A stretch of DNA of 64,000 nucleotides, from positions 117,110 to 181,109 of the forward strand of contig CADBSV010000044.1 in NCBI GenBank assembly GCA_902797435.1, given 5' to 3'. The position numbers were made by a program, and so were the translations under genes. The DNA is from an uncultured Bacteroidia bacterium (GTDB lineage: Bacteria > Bacteroidota > Bacteroidia > Bacteroidales > UBA932). A model generated the notes under the pieces. That model saw only the letters and a program-made list of their open reading frames with translations. It was not told the DNA's origin and did no database searches. Shown here one piece after another: positions 1 to 8,362 of this stretch. Every line of letters starts with the position of its first letter. Positions within the stretch are counted from its first letter, which is position 1.

Positions 1-2
1 CG

Positions 3-122
3 GACCTGGCAGGTCCTCAGGCGGTCGCGAATGTTGTCACAAGCAGCGAAGTGAAGACTGTTCTGGGACTTTATACAAAAAGTACAGTAACGGTTACGGG
101 TCAAATCATAGAGTTTTATTGA
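3..122 (+). CDS. C-terminal end of an unknown protein (partial)
   Basis: The window opens inside a reading frame that runs for 39 codons to a TGA at 120-122. The visible peptide alternates hydrophobic and Ser/Thr residues (TKSTVTVTGQIIEFY at the end), as in a beta-sandwich or barrel strand. It lies 1 nt before the next gene, so the two may share a transcript. The family cannot be recognised from this fragment. Confidence 0.5.
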   Translation, partial: DLAGPQAVANVVTSSEVKTVLGLYTKSTVTVTGQIIEFY

Positions 123-123
123 T

Positions 124-807
124 ATGCGCAAGATTATATTCCTTATTGCCCTCTTTCTTGGAATGGGCGTTTCCGCCCTCGCCCAGAAGACCGTAGAGTA
201 TGACGTCTTCAAGATGAATGACGGCCGTTCATACAAGGGAACGGTAACGGAGGAGACGGATAATTACATCAAGATTTCGACGCTTGAGAATGTAGAAAGG
301 GTGCTGTACAGAAGCGACATCGTGTCCAAGGGCACGGAGTCGGTCCTTGTGGCGGAATCGGTTTCCACTCCGGCCCGGCCGTATGTGGAGCCGGCCAAAT
401 TCAGTGTCGGCATCGGGGGCAGCATGTATAATGCCTATCTGGGAGGATCATACCGGTACCATGTAAAGCCGATTCCCGGCTTCTATGTCATGCCCGGCTT
501 GTACCTCGCTTCGTATCAGCTTTATACAGTTACCATGGAAATCCCCGTGGACTTCGGCTTCAGGTTCGAACTTGACCCGGGCTTCCTTGCCGTCATGCCT
601 TATGCGGGACCGTGCTTCTCCTGGTATATCCCGCACTGGAGCCAATTTGGCGTCAATGCCGGAATAGCATTCGAGTTGCTGTCATCGGGAATCCGGATTG
701 ATTTGGGCGGTTCCAGCACGGCGACCAATTATCAGGAGAACACCCCGAGCGGTTTGGAGAGATTCTCCCGAGCAGATTTCTATATCGGGTTATCCTATAT
801 GTTCTGA
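124..807 (+). CDS. Putative outer-membrane beta-barrel protein
   Basis: The 227-residue protein has a clear signal peptide (residues 1-21, cut after SALAQ). A short N-terminal segment (about 25-75, NDGRSYKGTV then LENVERVLYRSDI) resembles the small beta domain that precedes many Bacteroidota barrel proteins. Residues 90-227 are alternating polar and aromatic strands rich in Gly, Tyr and Phe, ending in an aromatic-rich strand (YIGLSYMF) as outer-membrane barrels do. The ATG is 1 nt after the upstream stop. I recognise no specific family; the outer-membrane location is inferred from the signal peptide and strand pattern. Confidence 0.65.
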   Translation: MRKIIFLIALFLGMGVSALAQKTVEYDVFKMNDGRSYKGTVTEETDNYIKISTLENVERVLYRSDIVSKGTESVLVAESVSTPARPYVEPAKFSVGIGGSMYNAYLGGSYRYHVKPIPGFYVMPGLYLASYQLYTVTMEIPVDFGFRFELDPGFLAVMPYAGPCFSWYIPHWSQFGVNAGIAFELLSSGIRIDLGGSSTATNYQENTPSGLERFSRADFYIGLSYMF

Positions 808-862
808 TCCGAATGTCCTAATCACAAGCAGCCCGGCTCACTTTTGCAGTCCGTTTTTATAA

Positions 863-3301
863 GTGAAGAAAAGTTTGAAGAGTAAAGTATTAATCCTGCT
901 GCTGATACTGGTCGGCGCCCCGTACATTCTTCTTGCCCAACAGGGCGTGAAGAGGTTTACGGTGCATGGTTATGTTACCGACGGCCAGTCGGGAGAGACT
1001 ATGATATATGCGGGAGTGGCCTGCGGACGGGAAGGGACAGTTACAAACGAATTCGGTTTCTATTCCATCACCCTGCCTGAAGGGGAGAATGAGATTGTCT
1101 TCAGCTATTTGGGATATGAAACGGTGCGGAAGACAATTCTTCTCTCGGGAAACGTAGCCCTTAATGTCAGGATGAATCCCGGCGTCCAACTTGAAGCGTC
1201 CATGGTGACGGGCCGGTCCGGAACCGGTATTCATGCAACGAGGGCCGGTTCTGTGGAGTTGCCTAAGGATCTGATTAAAATTACCCCGGTGCTTCTGGGA
1301 GAGCCTGATGTGCTCAAGACCATCCAACTGTTGCCGGGCGTTCAGAGCGGAGCCGACGGATTTGCCGGTGTTTTTGTGCGCGGCGGCGGAGACGACGAGA
1401 ACCTGTTCCTTCTGGACGGAGTACCGCTCTATAATCCCTCGCACGCATTCGGGTTGTTTTCCGTGTTCACGCCCGAAGCTGTCAAGAAGGTCACTTTCTA
1501 CAAAAGCGATTTCCCTGCCAGATTCGCCGGCCGGACCTCATCGGTAGTAGATGTGCGCACCGTAGACGGCGACATGAATACCCTTCATGGAAGCGTAAGC
1601 GCCGGCCTCATCAGTGATAAATTCCATCTGGACGGCCCTATCCGTAAAGGCCGCACATCCTTTAGCATAACCGGGCGTGCGGTACATACTTTATTCCTGG
1701 CCCCTATCCTCAAGACAAAAGAGTCTGAAAACAATTACTATTTCTTCGACTTCAACGGGAAACTCAGCCATAAATTCTCCGACAAGGACAGGATATACCT
1801 GGGAGTTTATACCGGTCAGGACCACTTAAAGCAACATTCCTATTCTTCCTGGACCGAAGATGATTACAACTATCAACAGATAAACGTCAACTCTGCCGAC
1901 GAAATGGACATGGATTGGGGGAATACTTCGGCATCTTTCCGCTGGAACCACATCTTCGGTCCCCGCCTGTTCTCCAATACAACCGTTTTTGCCAACAGGT
2001 ATTCCGGAAACACGGCTTCCGTAGAAAGGACGGAGGAAATCTACGAAAACGGAGGTGTCAAGGTGTCCGGGAACAGCTACAGTTACATCTCCGGAGTTTT
2101 GGATTATGGGCTTAAGGCCGATTTTGAGTGGAATCCCCTTCCTGGGCATTCCGTCCGGTTCGGAGTTCAGGGCATCCGTCATCTGTTCCGTCCGGAAAGT
2201 ATCCTGACTACAGTGGAGACGAAAGACCCTGCCAGTCCGGCAATCGACACAACGAAGACGGAAAACATTCATTCCGACTTTGTAGGAGGCGAGGCAGGTC
2301 TCTATGCCGAAGACGACTTTGTCATAGGAAGCAGGCTTCGGATGAATCTCGGCGTGAACCTTGCCCTGTTCACCACGCAGGGGCGTTTCTATTTCCGTCC
2401 TCAGCCAAGGGTATCGCTCCGATACGATTTCGAAAACGGCTATGCGGTCAAGGCCGGGTATTCGAGGATGTCCCAGTATATTCACCGCCTGTCCACTACC
2501 GCCCTGACCATGCCGTCGGATAACTGGGTACCCATTACGCGGAACGTCCCTCCCCTCACTTCCGACCAGTTCAATGTCGAAGTCCTGTGGACCGGGCTCC
2601 CGGCGTGGGAGTTCTCGATGGGTGGTTTTTATAAAGCGACGGACGCCGTAATCGAGGCCCGTGACGCTACTGCTGCGCAGACGGGTGCTTCAGACTGGGA
2701 CAGGAATGTCGCCGTTGGAACGGGGCTATCTTATGGAGCGGAGGCTTTCGTCCGCAAAACCGAAGGCAGGACCACGGGGTGGCTGGCCTATACGCTGTCC
2801 AAAACTACACATGTGTTTCCAGACGGAAGCATCAACGAAGGGCGTCCTTTCCCATTCCGTTACGACAGGCGTCATGTCCTCGCCATTTGTGTAAACAGCC
2901 GCATAAGCGGGAATATAAGCCTGTCGGCCGTGTGGAACTTCGCCAGCGGACAGGTCGTGACTATGCCCACGCGCGTGTTGGCCTATTACGATGTAAATGG
3001 TGCTGCCCATACTGGTTTCTACATTCCGTCGAGGGGAAACTACCGGCTTCCTCCTGACCATCGGCTCGACATCAGCGCCAATTTCACCCGCCACACGAAA
3101 AAAGGGACAAGCGTGTGGAACGTCGGAGTATACAACGTTTACGCCCATAAAAACACCTTGTCCCTGGATTACGACCTGAAAGGTGACCTGTATGGGGTGT
3201 ATGTCGGCAGCGAACCCCGTGGCTATTATGCAAAACTCCAGGTGAAGAAATTGTCCGCCCTCATGCTCATCCCGTCTTTCAGTTACACTTATTCTTTCTG
3301 A
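863..3301 (+). CDS. TonB-dependent receptor with carboxypeptidase-like N-terminal domain
   Basis: This 812-residue outer-membrane receptor should import a ligand using TonB energy. In order it has a signal peptide (about 1-25), a carboxypeptidase-regulatory-like beta-sandwich (about 32-110, VHGYVTDGQSGETM and YSITLPEGEN), a plug domain (about 130-230, with KTIQLLPGVQ, FVRGGG and FLLDGVPLYNP) and a long barrel ending in the terminal phenylalanine of SFSYTYSF. The start is GTG at 863, directly before KKSLKSKVLILLL. The DUF4249 lipoprotein begins 2 nt downstream, the usual partner of this receptor type. The substrate is unknown. It is not a SusC: it is shorter and has no SusD next to it. Confidence 0.9.
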   Translation: MKKSLKSKVLILLLILVGAPYILLAQQGVKRFTVHGYVTDGQSGETMIYAGVACGREGTVTNEFGFYSITLPEGENEIVFSYLGYETVRKTILLSGNVALNVRMNPGVQLEASMVTGRSGTGIHATRAGSVELPKDLIKITPVLLGEPDVLKTIQLLPGVQSGADGFAGVFVRGGGDDENLFLLDGVPLYNPSHAFGLFSVFTPEAVKKVTFYKSDFPARFAGRTSSVVDVRTVDGDMNTLHGSVSAGLISDKFHLDGPIRKGRTSFSITGRAVHTLFLAPILKTKESENNYYFFDFNGKLSHKFSDKDRIYLGVYTGQDHLKQHSYSSWTEDDYNYQQINVNSADEMDMDWGNTSASFRWNHIFGPRLFSNTTVFANRYSGNTASVERTEEIYENGGVKVSGNSYSYISGVLDYGLKADFEWNPLPGHSVRFGVQGIRHLFRPESILTTVETKDPASPAIDTTKTENIHSDFVGGEAGLYAEDDFVIGSRLRMNLGVNLALFTTQGRFYFRPQPRVSLRYDFENGYAVKAGYSRMSQYIHRLSTTALTMPSDNWVPITRNVPPLTSDQFNVEVLWTGLPAWEFSMGGFYKATDAVIEARDATAAQTGASDWDRNVAVGTGLSYGAEAFVRKTEGRTTGWLAYTLSKTTHVFPDGSINEGRPFPFRYDRRHVLAICVNSRISGNISLSAVWNFASGQVVTMPTRVLAYYDVNGAAHTGFYIPSRGNYRLPPDHRLDISANFTRHTKKGTSVWNVGVYNVYAHKNTLSLDYDLKGDLYGVYVGSEPRGYYAKLQVKKLSALMLIPSFSYTYSF

Positions 3302-3303
3302 AG

Positions 3304-4350
3304 ATGAAAAGGATCACCATACCGTTTATTACACTGATTCTGCTGTTTTTAGCGGCCTCCTGCGAGGATGAGCTTCCCACGCCATCGGACGGGATGCAGG
3401 AGACGGTTCTTGTGCTCAATTCGTGGCTGAGTTCGGCCGATACGCTCCATTCCGTGACTGTGGTCGCAAGTTCCATTTCGGGAGGCTTGATTGAAGCAAA
3501 ACACATAGAGGTGAGCATATATGTCAACGGAACTCTGGCCGACCGGTCCGGGGCGGGGCTTGGTGATTCCGAAAACCCGACGAAAGAATATACGCTTAAA
3601 GCCCGGTTCTTCCCGGGCGATACGGTTGAACTTGTAGCGGAAGGGCCTTTGGGCCGGGCGAGTGCGAGGTCGGTAATTCCTCCCGCCCCCGTTATATCGG
3701 ATGTGAGTTTCGACGGACAGGTGGCAATGTATTATTACGAGTATGCGAACAGGGAGGAAGGGACCTTCGATGTGCTGCGTTTCAACATTCTTGACCCGCC
3801 GGGCCGGGGGAACGTTTACAAGATAAGCCTGTTCCGCGAATGCGATTATGTCCTTATTTCAGACGAACCTGACGACGATTATCCCTTCAGCAGCACGAGG
3901 CCTGTAGGTTGGACCCGCCATTTTCCCAGCGAACAGTTTGACGTTTACAATATGTTGGAGCCTGCCATGCAGGTGGACTGGGGCCGGGCCAATTACGCAA
4001 ACTCCCGTTTCAACCTCTTCACAGACCGCTCTTTTGACGGATCTCCCTACCGTGTTACCATCCTCTCGAAACCGGATGTGTATTACTCCTACAGCTGGGG
4101 AGGCCGAGAGACCTGGGCGATGAGGAGAAAAGCCACAATCCGGGCTGAAGCCATTTCCGAAGAAGCATACCGCTACTACACTGACGTGGAGTATGCGTCG
4201 GGCGGTTATTCAGTAATCCCGATGTTTTATGAACCACCGGCTTTGCCGTCGAATGTCGTGGGAGGAATAGGATTCGTCTGTTTTGCTTCGGCGGCCGAAT
4301 GCGGGGATTATGTCAGTGAAGAACTCTACGGCTGGAGGGGAAAGAGGTAA
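3304..4350 (+). CDS. DUF4249 family lipoprotein
   Basis: The 348-residue protein has a lipoprotein signal (residues 1-20, FLAAS-C20), followed by beta-rich sequence typical of DUF4249: LNSWLSSADTLHSVTVVASS near the N terminus, then KARFFPGDTVELVAEGP and a conserved Tyr/Asp-rich middle. It follows the TonB receptor by 2 nt and is probably co-transcribed. DUF4249 lipoproteins are regularly paired with receptors of this type, so a role as surface or periplasmic accessory in uptake is inferred. Its ligand cannot be read from the sequence. Confidence 0.8.
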   Translation: MKRITIPFITLILLFLAASCEDELPTPSDGMQETVLVLNSWLSSADTLHSVTVVASSISGGLIEAKHIEVSIYVNGTLADRSGAGLGDSENPTKEYTLKARFFPGDTVELVAEGPLGRASARSVIPPAPVISDVSFDGQVAMYYYEYANREEGTFDVLRFNILDPPGRGNVYKISLFRECDYVLISDEPDDDYPFSSTRPVGWTRHFPSEQFDVYNMLEPAMQVDWGRANYANSRFNLFTDRSFDGSPYRVTILSKPDVYYSYSWGGRETWAMRRKATIRAEAISEEAYRYYTDVEYASGGYSVIPMFYEPPALPSNVVGGIGFVCFASAAECGDYVSEELYGWRGKR

Positions 4351-4358
4351 TTGTAAAA

Positions 4359-4391
4359 TGAATCAGTTCCCAAGGAGGCCCGGCTGATTCA
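4359..4391 (+). terminator. Possible hairpin ending the receptor operon
   Basis: Perfect 8-bp arms TGAATCAG and CTGATTCA enclose a 17-nt GC-rich loop 9 nt after the DUF4249 stop. No U-run follows, so intrinsic termination is uncertain. The arms could instead be a protein site. Confidence 0.3.
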
Positions 4392-4465
4392 GTTGGGCCG
4401 CTTACGTATCGGACCGGAGGACACTTCACCTTTCCGTGAATATTGCAAATACTAGTGATGCGTTA

Positions 4466-4485
4466 ACATTAGTGGACACTAATGT
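4466..4485. promoter_or_regulatory. Perfect 20-bp palindrome, candidate operator of the AlbA_2 gene
   Basis: ACATTAGTG and CACTAATGT form perfect 9-bp arms around the dinucleotide GA. Further half-sites lie at about 4452-4457 (CTAGTG) and 4488-4493 (ATTAGT). It sits 60 bp upstream of the -7 element of the following gene, where an activator or a far-upstream repressor could bind. The regulator is unknown; the AlbA_2 protein itself carries a C-terminal helix-turn-helix and is one candidate. Confidence 0.5.
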
Positions 4486-4545
4486 GAATTAGTATTAAGA
4501 CAAAGAATCTCCTGAAAAGATTGCCGCCTTGAATGAAAATACTTT

Positions 4546-4553
4546 TAACTTTG
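4546..4553 (+). promoter_or_regulatory. -7 promoter element TAACTTTG before the AlbA_2 gene
   Basis: Exact match to the Bacteroidota TAnnTTTG element, 18 nt before the ATG at 4572. The leader contains TAGGAGA, one of the few Shine-Dalgarno-like stretches in the window. Confidence 0.7.
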
Positions 4554-4571
4554 TAGGAGATATTTCGCGAT

Positions 4572-6026
4572 ATGGATGAAAAAGGAATAAAGGCCATAAT
4601 CAGAGACATTCAAGCTTCGCCCACTGAGTGCGAATGGGTAGAGATTAAGCACAATAACGAGGACCCTGAGTTGATCGGAGAGTATGTCTCGGCCTTAGCG
4701 AACGGTGCGGCATATATGGGACAATCCCGAGGCTTTATGGCTTGGGGATTGGATGATAGTACGCATCAGGTAATTGGGACAAAGTTCAATCCCAAGACTG
4801 CCAAGTATGGAAATGAGGAACTAGAGAACTGGATATCCCGAGGACTGAGTCCGCGTATTGACTTTTCCTTTCAGGAGATAACCCTTCCTGAAGGCCGAGT
4901 TGTTGTAATGATGATAGATTCTGCCGGGAATACGCCGGTCAAGTTCAAGGGGACTGCGTTCATTCGTGTAGGTACATACAAAAAGAAGCTTGCCGATTAT
5001 CCTGAACGTGAAAGAAAAATATGGCAGAATACCCAGAACAGCTCCTTTGAAATGAAGATTGCGAAGTCGGCTGTATCTGCCGATGTGGTTTTGGAGCTGC
5101 TGGATTACTCCAAGATTTTCAGTTTGTTACACCTACCATTTCCTGATTCGAAGACGGCAATCATTGATAAGTTGGTCGAAGAGCAGTTAATCGTCAGAAG
5201 GCAATCATGCTTTGACATCACAAATCTTGGTGCTATTCTGTTCGCAAATGATTTAAAACAATTTGAACTGCTGGCGAGAAAGGCTGCAAGGGTTATTTTC
5301 TACAAGGAGAATAATCGGATTAACGCCATCAAAGAACAAGTATGCGATAAAGGCTACGCTGTAGGATTTGAGGGGCTTGTTGACTATATCAGTGCCAATT
5401 TGCCCGTTAATGAGGAGATAGGGAAAGCTCTCCGCAAGGAGATACCGATGTATCCGCCAGTTGCCATTCGCGAGTTTGTGGCCAATGCTTTAATTCATCA
5501 GGATTTCTCCATAGGAGGTTCTTCTCCTATGATAGAGATTTTCTCAAATCGTATGGAAATTTCAAATCCAGGCAGGCCTTTGATTGATGTATTCCGTTTC
5601 ATCGATCATGCTCCAATTAGCAGAAATGAAAAGCTTGCCTCGCTGATGAGAAGGATGAATATATGTGAAGAACGAGGAAGTGGAATTGACAGAGCACTTC
5701 TGCAATGCGAGATTTACCAACTCCCCGCACCTGACTTCCAGAGTGAAGAGTTGTTTACTAAGGTGATTATGTTTGCCCCGATGACTCTTCGCCAGATGAA
5801 TAAAGAAGATAAACGCAGGGCATGCTATCAACACTGCTGCTTGGAGTATCTATCTGGGAAAAAGATGACCAATGAGAGTTTTAGAGGACGTCTCAATATC
5901 AGCGATGAGAATTACTCCATAGCATCGCGTATTATTTCTGATACTATTGCCGCCAAATATATCAAGTTAGACGATGCTACAGCCTCTTCTAAGAAATACG
6001 CGAGATACGTTCCGTTCTGGGTATAG
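4572..6026 (+). CDS. AlbA_2-domain ATP-binding protein, putative transcriptional regulator or defence-related
   Basis: The 484-residue protein belongs to the AlbA_2/HATPase_c_4 family. Residues about 15-135 form the AlbA_2 (Schlafen-type) domain (WVEIKHNN, ALANGAAYMGQSRGFMAWGLDD, FIRVGTYKKKL). Residues about 295-400 carry an ATPase fold like GyrB/HSP90, with REFVANALIHQDF (N-box), ISNPGRPL (G1) and EERGSGID (G2). The last 70 residues look like a winged helix. Codon use is visibly more A/T-rich than its neighbours, and it stands alone between a receptor operon and hutI, which suggests horizontal acquisition. Known family members act as regulators, and several sit in defence islands; no partner gene is present here. 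Its role is therefore open. Confidence 0.8.
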   Translation: MDEKGIKAIIRDIQASPTECEWVEIKHNNEDPELIGEYVSALANGAAYMGQSRGFMAWGLDDSTHQVIGTKFNPKTAKYGNEELENWISRGLSPRIDFSFQEITLPEGRVVVMMIDSAGNTPVKFKGTAFIRVGTYKKKLADYPERERKIWQNTQNSSFEMKIAKSAVSADVVLELLDYSKIFSLLHLPFPDSKTAIIDKLVEEQLIVRRQSCFDITNLGAILFANDLKQFELLARKAARVIFYKENNRINAIKEQVCDKGYAVGFEGLVDYISANLPVNEEIGKALRKEIPMYPPVAIREFVANALIHQDFSIGGSSPMIEIFSNRMEISNPGRPLIDVFRFIDHAPISRNEKLASLMRRMNICEERGSGIDRALLQCEIYQLPAPDFQSEELFTKVIMFAPMTLRQMNKEDKRRACYQHCCLEYLSGKKMTNESFRGRLNISDENYSIASRIISDTIAAKYIKLDDATASSKKYARYVPFWV

Positions 6027-6027
6027 T

Positions 6028-6047
6028 CTTATGTGACCGTCATGTGA
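6028..6047 (+). repeat. Phased direct repeat, copy A
   Basis: A 20-nt unit (CTTATGTGACCG then TCATGTGA) starts just after the AlbA_2 stop codon. It contains two ATGTGA hexamers exactly 11 bp apart (6031 and 6042). Copy B at 6095 differs at one position. Confidence 0.6.
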
Positions 6048-6094
6048 CTGAAGTTCTTCTATTTATCGCTAAATGATTGATATTCAGTATTGTG

Positions 6095-6114
6095 CTTATG
6101 TGACCGTTATGTGA
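6095..6114 (+). repeat. Phased direct repeat, copy B
   Basis: Second copy of the 20-nt unit, 67 bp after copy A, again with ATGTGA hexamers 11 bp apart (6098 and 6109). It lies 25 bp before hutI, where it could affect hutI transcription. It could also be a remnant of the insertion that brought in the AlbA_2 gene. Confidence 0.6.
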
Positions 6115-6138
6115 TTATGTTCAAATAACCGTTCAAAC

Positions 6139-7374
6139 ATGAAAACGCTTATTCGCAACATCGGCCTGCTGGCCGGCATCACCGACACTCCCCGAAAGGA
6201 GGGCGCAGCTATGAGCGAGGTCGGCTGCTTCCGTAATGCCTGGCTGCTCCTCGACGGCGACAGGATAGCCGATTTCGGCGGAGAAGTCGTAGAGGGGGAT
6301 GCCCCCTCTGCGGTAGACCGTGAGATTGACGCGGGCGGCGGAATGGTCCTTCCGGCATTCTGCGACTCCCATACCCATGTAGTGTGGGCGGGGAGCCGTG
6401 AATTGGAATTCGAAGACAAGATCCGCGGCCTTTCCTATGCCGAGATTGCGGCCCGGGGCGGGGGGATCCTCAATTCTGCAGCCCTGCTGCACGACACCTC
6501 CGAAGAAGAGCTTTACCGCCAGAGCCTTGCCAGGGTGAGGGAAGTGATGGCCAAGGGGACGGGTGCCATAGAGATAAAAAGCGGATACGGCCTTAACACG
6601 GCGGACGAACTCAAGATGCTGAGGGTCATACGCCGCCTTTCGCAGGAAGTGCCCGCTCTGGTGAAATCTACCCTCCTTGGCGCCCATGCCGTTCCTGCCG
6701 GGATGTCAAAGGAAGCTTATGTAAGGCTTGTCTGCTCCGAAATGATTCCTGCAGTCTCTTCAGAGGGGCTTGCCGACTTTGTGGACGTTTTCTGCGAAGA
6801 AGGATTCTTTTCTCCCACCGATACCAGGCGGATACTTGAAAAAGGCGCCGAGTATGGCCTCCGGCCAAAACTTCACGCAAATCAGTTGCACATAAGCGGA
6901 GGTGTACAGGCGGGAGTCGCCTGCGGGGCGCTCAGCGTGGATCATCTGGAACGTACAGGGGAGGCCGAAATCGAGTGCCTGCGCGGCACTGCAACCATGC
7001 CCACCATGCTTCCGGGAGCATCGTTCTTCCTTAGGGAACCATATGGCAATGCGTCCGGGTTTATCCGGGAGGGCCTTGGAGTTGCACTGGCTTCCGACTA
7101 CAATCCCGGCTCGTCTCCAAGCGGGGATATGCGTTTTGTGATGTCGCTGGGGTGCATACAGATGCGGCTCACTCCGGCCCAGGCCTTCAATGCCGTTACC
7201 ATTAACAGCGCCTATGCCATGGGCGTTAGCGAGGAAGCGGGCTCCATAGCCCGGGGGAAACTGGCGAATCTGATTCTCACTAAACAGGAATTCAATACCC
7301 CGGGAAGCATAGCATACCTGCACCAGACCCCGTTTATCAGCAGGGTTTTCCTCAAAGGGCGAGTCTTGGCTTAA
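6139..7374 (+). CDS. hutI: Imidazolonepropionase
   Basis: HutI hydrolyses 4-imidazolone-5-propanoate to N-formimino-L-glutamate, the third step of histidine breakdown. The 411 residues match the family length. The amidohydrolase metal motif is CDSHTHVVWAG (about 75-85), followed by GAIEIKSGYGL, STLLGAHAVP, LHANQLHISGG and ASDYNPGSS, which supply the remaining metal and substrate ligands. No hutH, hutU or formiminoglutamate gene is adjacent, so the pathway must be completed elsewhere. The stop overlaps the convergent S4-domain gene by 4 bp. No TAnnTTTG box is visible; GTTCAAA occurs twice just upstream. Confidence 0.93.
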   Translation: MKTLIRNIGLLAGITDTPRKEGAAMSEVGCFRNAWLLLDGDRIADFGGEVVEGDAPSAVDREIDAGGGMVLPAFCDSHTHVVWAGSRELEFEDKIRGLSYAEIAARGGGILNSAALLHDTSEEELYRQSLARVREVMAKGTGAIEIKSGYGLNTADELKMLRVIRRLSQEVPALVKSTLLGAHAVPAGMSKEAYVRLVCSEMIPAVSSEGLADFVDVFCEEGFFSPTDTRRILEKGAEYGLRPKLHANQLHISGGVQAGVACGALSVDHLERTGEAEIECLRGTATMPTMLPGASFFLREPYGNASGFIREGLGVALASDYNPGSSPSGDMRFVMSLGCIQMRLTPAQAFNAVTINSAYAMGVSEEAGSIARGKLANLILTKQEFNTPGSIAYLHQTPFISRVFLKGRVLA

Positions 7375-7748
7375 TCCAGCGCGTCCCAAAGGGCGTCAAG
7401 CGTGCGGCGGTCTTTCTTGGTGGGACGGCCGGCACCCTTGTCACGCGTTACGAAGAAGGTTTCTGCCGGAGCATGGAACTTCTCGAGTTCGCTCTCGGGC
7501 GTGATGTTCTCGGCATAATCGGGCACAAGCGCGGCTCCGACCCTGTGCCCGAGAGCCTGAATCACTCTGTAGCTCAGCTGGGCCGGCCCTTTGCGGACGG
7601 TAATCACATCGCCGGGTTTAACCTGTTTGGACGGCTTGGCGTTGACGCCGTTCACCTGCACCTTGTTCCCCTGGCAGGCGTCGGCGGATTCGCTCCGGGT
7701 CTTGAAAACCCTTATGCACCAGAGGTACTTGTCTATTCGCTCTTCCAT
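7371..7748 (-). CDS. hslR: RNA-binding S4 domain protein, Hsp15 family
   Basis: The 125-residue protein begins with an S4 RNA-binding domain (residues 2-65: RIDKYLWCIRVFKTRS, VNGVNAKPSKQVKPGDVITV), followed by the basic tail typical of Hsp15. In E. coli Hsp15 rescues 50S subunits that carry a nascent peptidyl-tRNA; the same role is assumed here. It is second in a two-gene operon: its ATG lies 16 bp inside the 3' end of the DJ-1 gene, so translation is probably coupled. It converges with hutI. Confidence 0.85.
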   Translation of the reverse strand: MEERIDKYLWCIRVFKTRSESADACQGNKVQVNGVNAKPSKQVKPGDVITVRKGPAQLSYRVIQALGHRVGAALVPDYAENITPESELEKFHAPAETFFVTRDKGAGRPTKKDRRTLDALWDALD

Positions 7749-8320
7749 GTGTCGAGATACAGTGCGTGGGAGACTTCTTCAAACTTTTCGGGGCGAACCT
7801 TGCGGACAATTTCGAGAGCGAAACTGAGGGCGTGGCCTGCACTGCGGCCGGTGATGATGCGCCCGCTGGTTATTGCCGGGCGCGGCTCGAACCTGGCTCC
7901 TGCCGCCTCGAGGGCGGATTCAAAGCCGTCGAAACAGGTAACCGTGGCTCCTGCGATTCCCTTGAGCTGGCTCAGCACCAGGCCGGGGGCGGCGCATATC
8001 GCAGCTACCGTTCCTCCTGCATCGTAATGCTCCTGCATAAGTCGGATGAGCGGCTTGCACGCCGCGAGGCTCTTGCTGCCTGGCATTCCGCCGGGGAAGA
8101 TGAGCACGTCCCTCTCTGTGGTGCCGGCATGGTCGGTGTCCTGCATGAACGGAAGACAGTCGTCCACGCTTACGGTGACCCTGTGAGAAGAGCATACGAA
8201 CGGTTCTTCGGCTATGCTGACCAGTTCGCTGCGGAGCCCTGCCCTGCGGAGGACGTCGTTTGTACCGAGGGCCTCTACATCCTCGAAGCCGTCTGCAAGA
8301 AAAATATAAATTCCTTTCAT
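7733..8320 (-). CDS. DJ-1/PfpI family protein
   Basis: The 195-residue protein has the DJ-1 fold, with the nucleophile elbow AAICAAPGLVL (Cys109) and the paired acidic residue Glu16 in DGFEDVEAL. Family members include glyoxalase/deglycase and chaperone-like proteins such as YajL and DJ-1; the exact activity here is uncertain. I take the ATG at 8320 (KGIYIFLADG follows). The frame stays open further upstream only because it runs antisense to the next gene, and it would have to cross that gene's promoter. It forms an operon with the S4 gene and is divergent from the isomerase-like gene, 42 bp away. Confidence 0.88.
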   Translation of the reverse strand: MKGIYIFLADGFEDVEALGTNDVLRRAGLRSELVSIAEEPFVCSSHRVTVSVDDCLPFMQDTDHAGTTERDVLIFPGGMPGSKSLAACKPLIRLMQEHYDAGGTVAAICAAPGLVLSQLKGIAGATVTCFDGFESALEAAGARFEPRPAITSGRIITGRSAGHALSFALEIVRKVRPEKFEEVSHALYLDTWKSE

Positions 8321-8334
8321 TGGAGAAAAAGCGT

Positions 8335-8342
8335 TATCTTCG
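8335..8342 (+). promoter_or_regulatory. -7 promoter-like element TATCTTCG
   Basis: Seven of eight bases match TAnnTTTG, 20 nt before the ATG of the isomerase-like gene, in the 42-bp divergent spacer shared with the DJ-1 gene. Confidence 0.5.
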
Positions 8343-8362
8343 TGAGCGTAAATATAAGAAAA

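Noticed and set aside
4359-4391. Riboswitch in front of the AlbA_2 gene
   Set aside because: Only one simple hairpin is present, it lies upstream of the promoter box at 4546, and it matches no riboswitch pattern I know.
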